This document shows positions 4,779 through 5,216 of a stretch of DNA of 5,216 nucleotides, in pieces. A program made the translations under genes and the position numbers. This stretch comes from Deltaproteobacteria bacterium (lineage in GTDB: Bacteria > Desulfobacterota > DSM-4660 > Desulfatiglandales > HGW-15): the NCBI GenBank assembly GCA_024641835.1, contig JAHECH010000375.1:1-5216 (forward strand), written 5' to 3'. The notes under the pieces are model-generated. The model saw only the letters and a list, made by a program, of their open reading frames with translations, was not told the origin of the DNA and ran no database searches. Positions within the stretch are counted from its first letter, which is position 1. Each line of letters starts with the position of its first letter.

Positions 4779-5216
4779 TCACCGCCCTTTCTTTCCCAAC
4801 TTTTTTTCCCTTCCCGTTGGAACAAATCCAATCCCACTCAGCATGAAACCCAGAATTTCAGGCAAAATAGTATCCATTGACTTGTACCTTTTTCTGAGGC
4901 TCCAGCGTCTAAGTGCCAAAATAACCGGAATGTATGAAAGCAGATCAGCCGCTACTCGCAGACGAGTCTCATCCACCCTTTTTCCCAGTTTCCTGAAATA
5001 ATCTCTTAAAAGTTCCTCAAACAATGCAATGTATTCCGTTTCTCTCGCTAGAACAGCGTGAAGGCTCTCCTTGTCAAGGAACGCAGACTCTTTATAGAGA
5101 AACATGATCAGATCATCGTTTTCGTAGATTGTCTTGAGATTGTGACGAAGGGCTACCTTAAGCCTCGTTTTAGGCTCCTCAACACCGGATATCGCGGAAT
5201 TCATTTCCTCCCTAAG
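4779..5216 (-). CDS. TetR/AcrR-type transcriptional regulator, C-terminal part (5' end outside window)
   Basis: This is the all-helical ligand-binding and dimerisation part of a TetR-type repressor. The frame stays open to the window edge: four codons (LREE) precede the first visible Met at 5204-5202. That ATG has a GGAGG only 2 bases away, too close for good initiation, and starting there would give about 141 residues with no DNA-binding domain. The real start and the helix-turn-helix are therefore most likely beyond the right edge. Numbered from that Met, the pattern fits TetR C-terminal domains: an ISGVEEPKTRLK helix (about 5-16), ENDDLIMFLYKES (about 28-40), a long amphipathic helix around ETEYIALFEELLRDYFRK, then an RRWSLRK segment and a final helix ending in SGIGF. 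The tail is strongly basic (GREKKLGKKGR). The stop is 3 bases before the E1 alpha start, so it is co-transcribed with the catabolic genes and probably controls them. The family call is by pattern only; the effector is unknown. Confidence 0.72.
   Translation of the reverse strand, partial: LREEMNSAISGVEEPKTRLKVALRHNLKTIYENDDLIMFLYKESAFLDKESLHAVLARETEYIALFEELLRDYFRKLGKRVDETRLRVAADLLSYIPVILALRRWSLRKRYKSMDTILPEILGFMLSGIGFVPTGREKKLGKKGR
4785..4790 (-). promoter_or_regulatory. Ribosome binding site of E1 alpha, inside the tetR 3' end
   Basis: AAAGGG lies 9 bases before the E1 alpha ATG and falls within the last sense codons of the regulator gene; the regulator stop and the next start are only 3 bases apart. 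Ribosomes finishing the regulator would be positioned to start E1 alpha, so the two proteins are probably translationally coupled. Confidence 0.55.

Noticed and set aside
5202..5204. ATG at 5204 as the true start of the regulator, giving a 141-residue protein
   Set aside because: The reading frame continues upstream to the window edge, the GGAGG is only 2 bases from the ATG, and the product would lack the DNA-binding domain that TetR proteins have.

Overview
The window is a single, tightly packed minus-strand gene cluster. It contains five complete protein genes and is cut at both edges through two more. Read in the direction of transcription (right to left) the order is: the C-terminal part of a TetR-type regulator (cut by the right edge), E1 alpha and E1 beta of an acetoin-dehydrogenase-like ThDP-dependent complex, a zinc-dependent medium-chain alcohol dehydrogenase of the 2,3-butanediol dehydrogenase type, a classical short-chain dehydrogenase, a crotonase-type enoyl-CoA hydratase, and the first 29 codons of a lipoyl-domain E2 acyltransferase (cut by the left edge). 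Spacers are 3, 52, 19, 14, about 37 and 13 bases. No gap approaches 300 bases and no convincing terminator was seen between genes, so one polycistronic mRNA is likely. Its promoter should lie beyond the right edge.

Functionally the cluster looks like a catabolic module for a secondary alcohol or vicinal diol. One or both dehydrogenases would oxidise the alcohol to an alpha-hydroxyketone (acyloin). The E1/E2 complex would then cleave it oxidatively and thiolytically to an aldehyde plus an acyl-CoA. The enoyl-CoA hydratase suggests that the acyl-CoA product is longer than acetyl-CoA, or that it enters beta-oxidation. This pathway is an inference. The enzyme families are directly supported by motifs; the substrate is not. 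The most notable point is that E1 alpha/E1 beta and E2, normally adjacent in aco, pdh and bkd operons, are separated here by three oxidoreductase/hydratase genes.

The organism is a bacterium with roughly balanced base composition, strong Shine-Dalgarno sequences and many cysteines in soluble enzymes. An anaerobic, metabolically versatile lineage such as a sulfate-reducing or syntrophic deltaproteobacterium would fit, but the sequence alone does not prove this. Nothing mobile, no RNA gene, no CRISPR array and no long repeat was seen.
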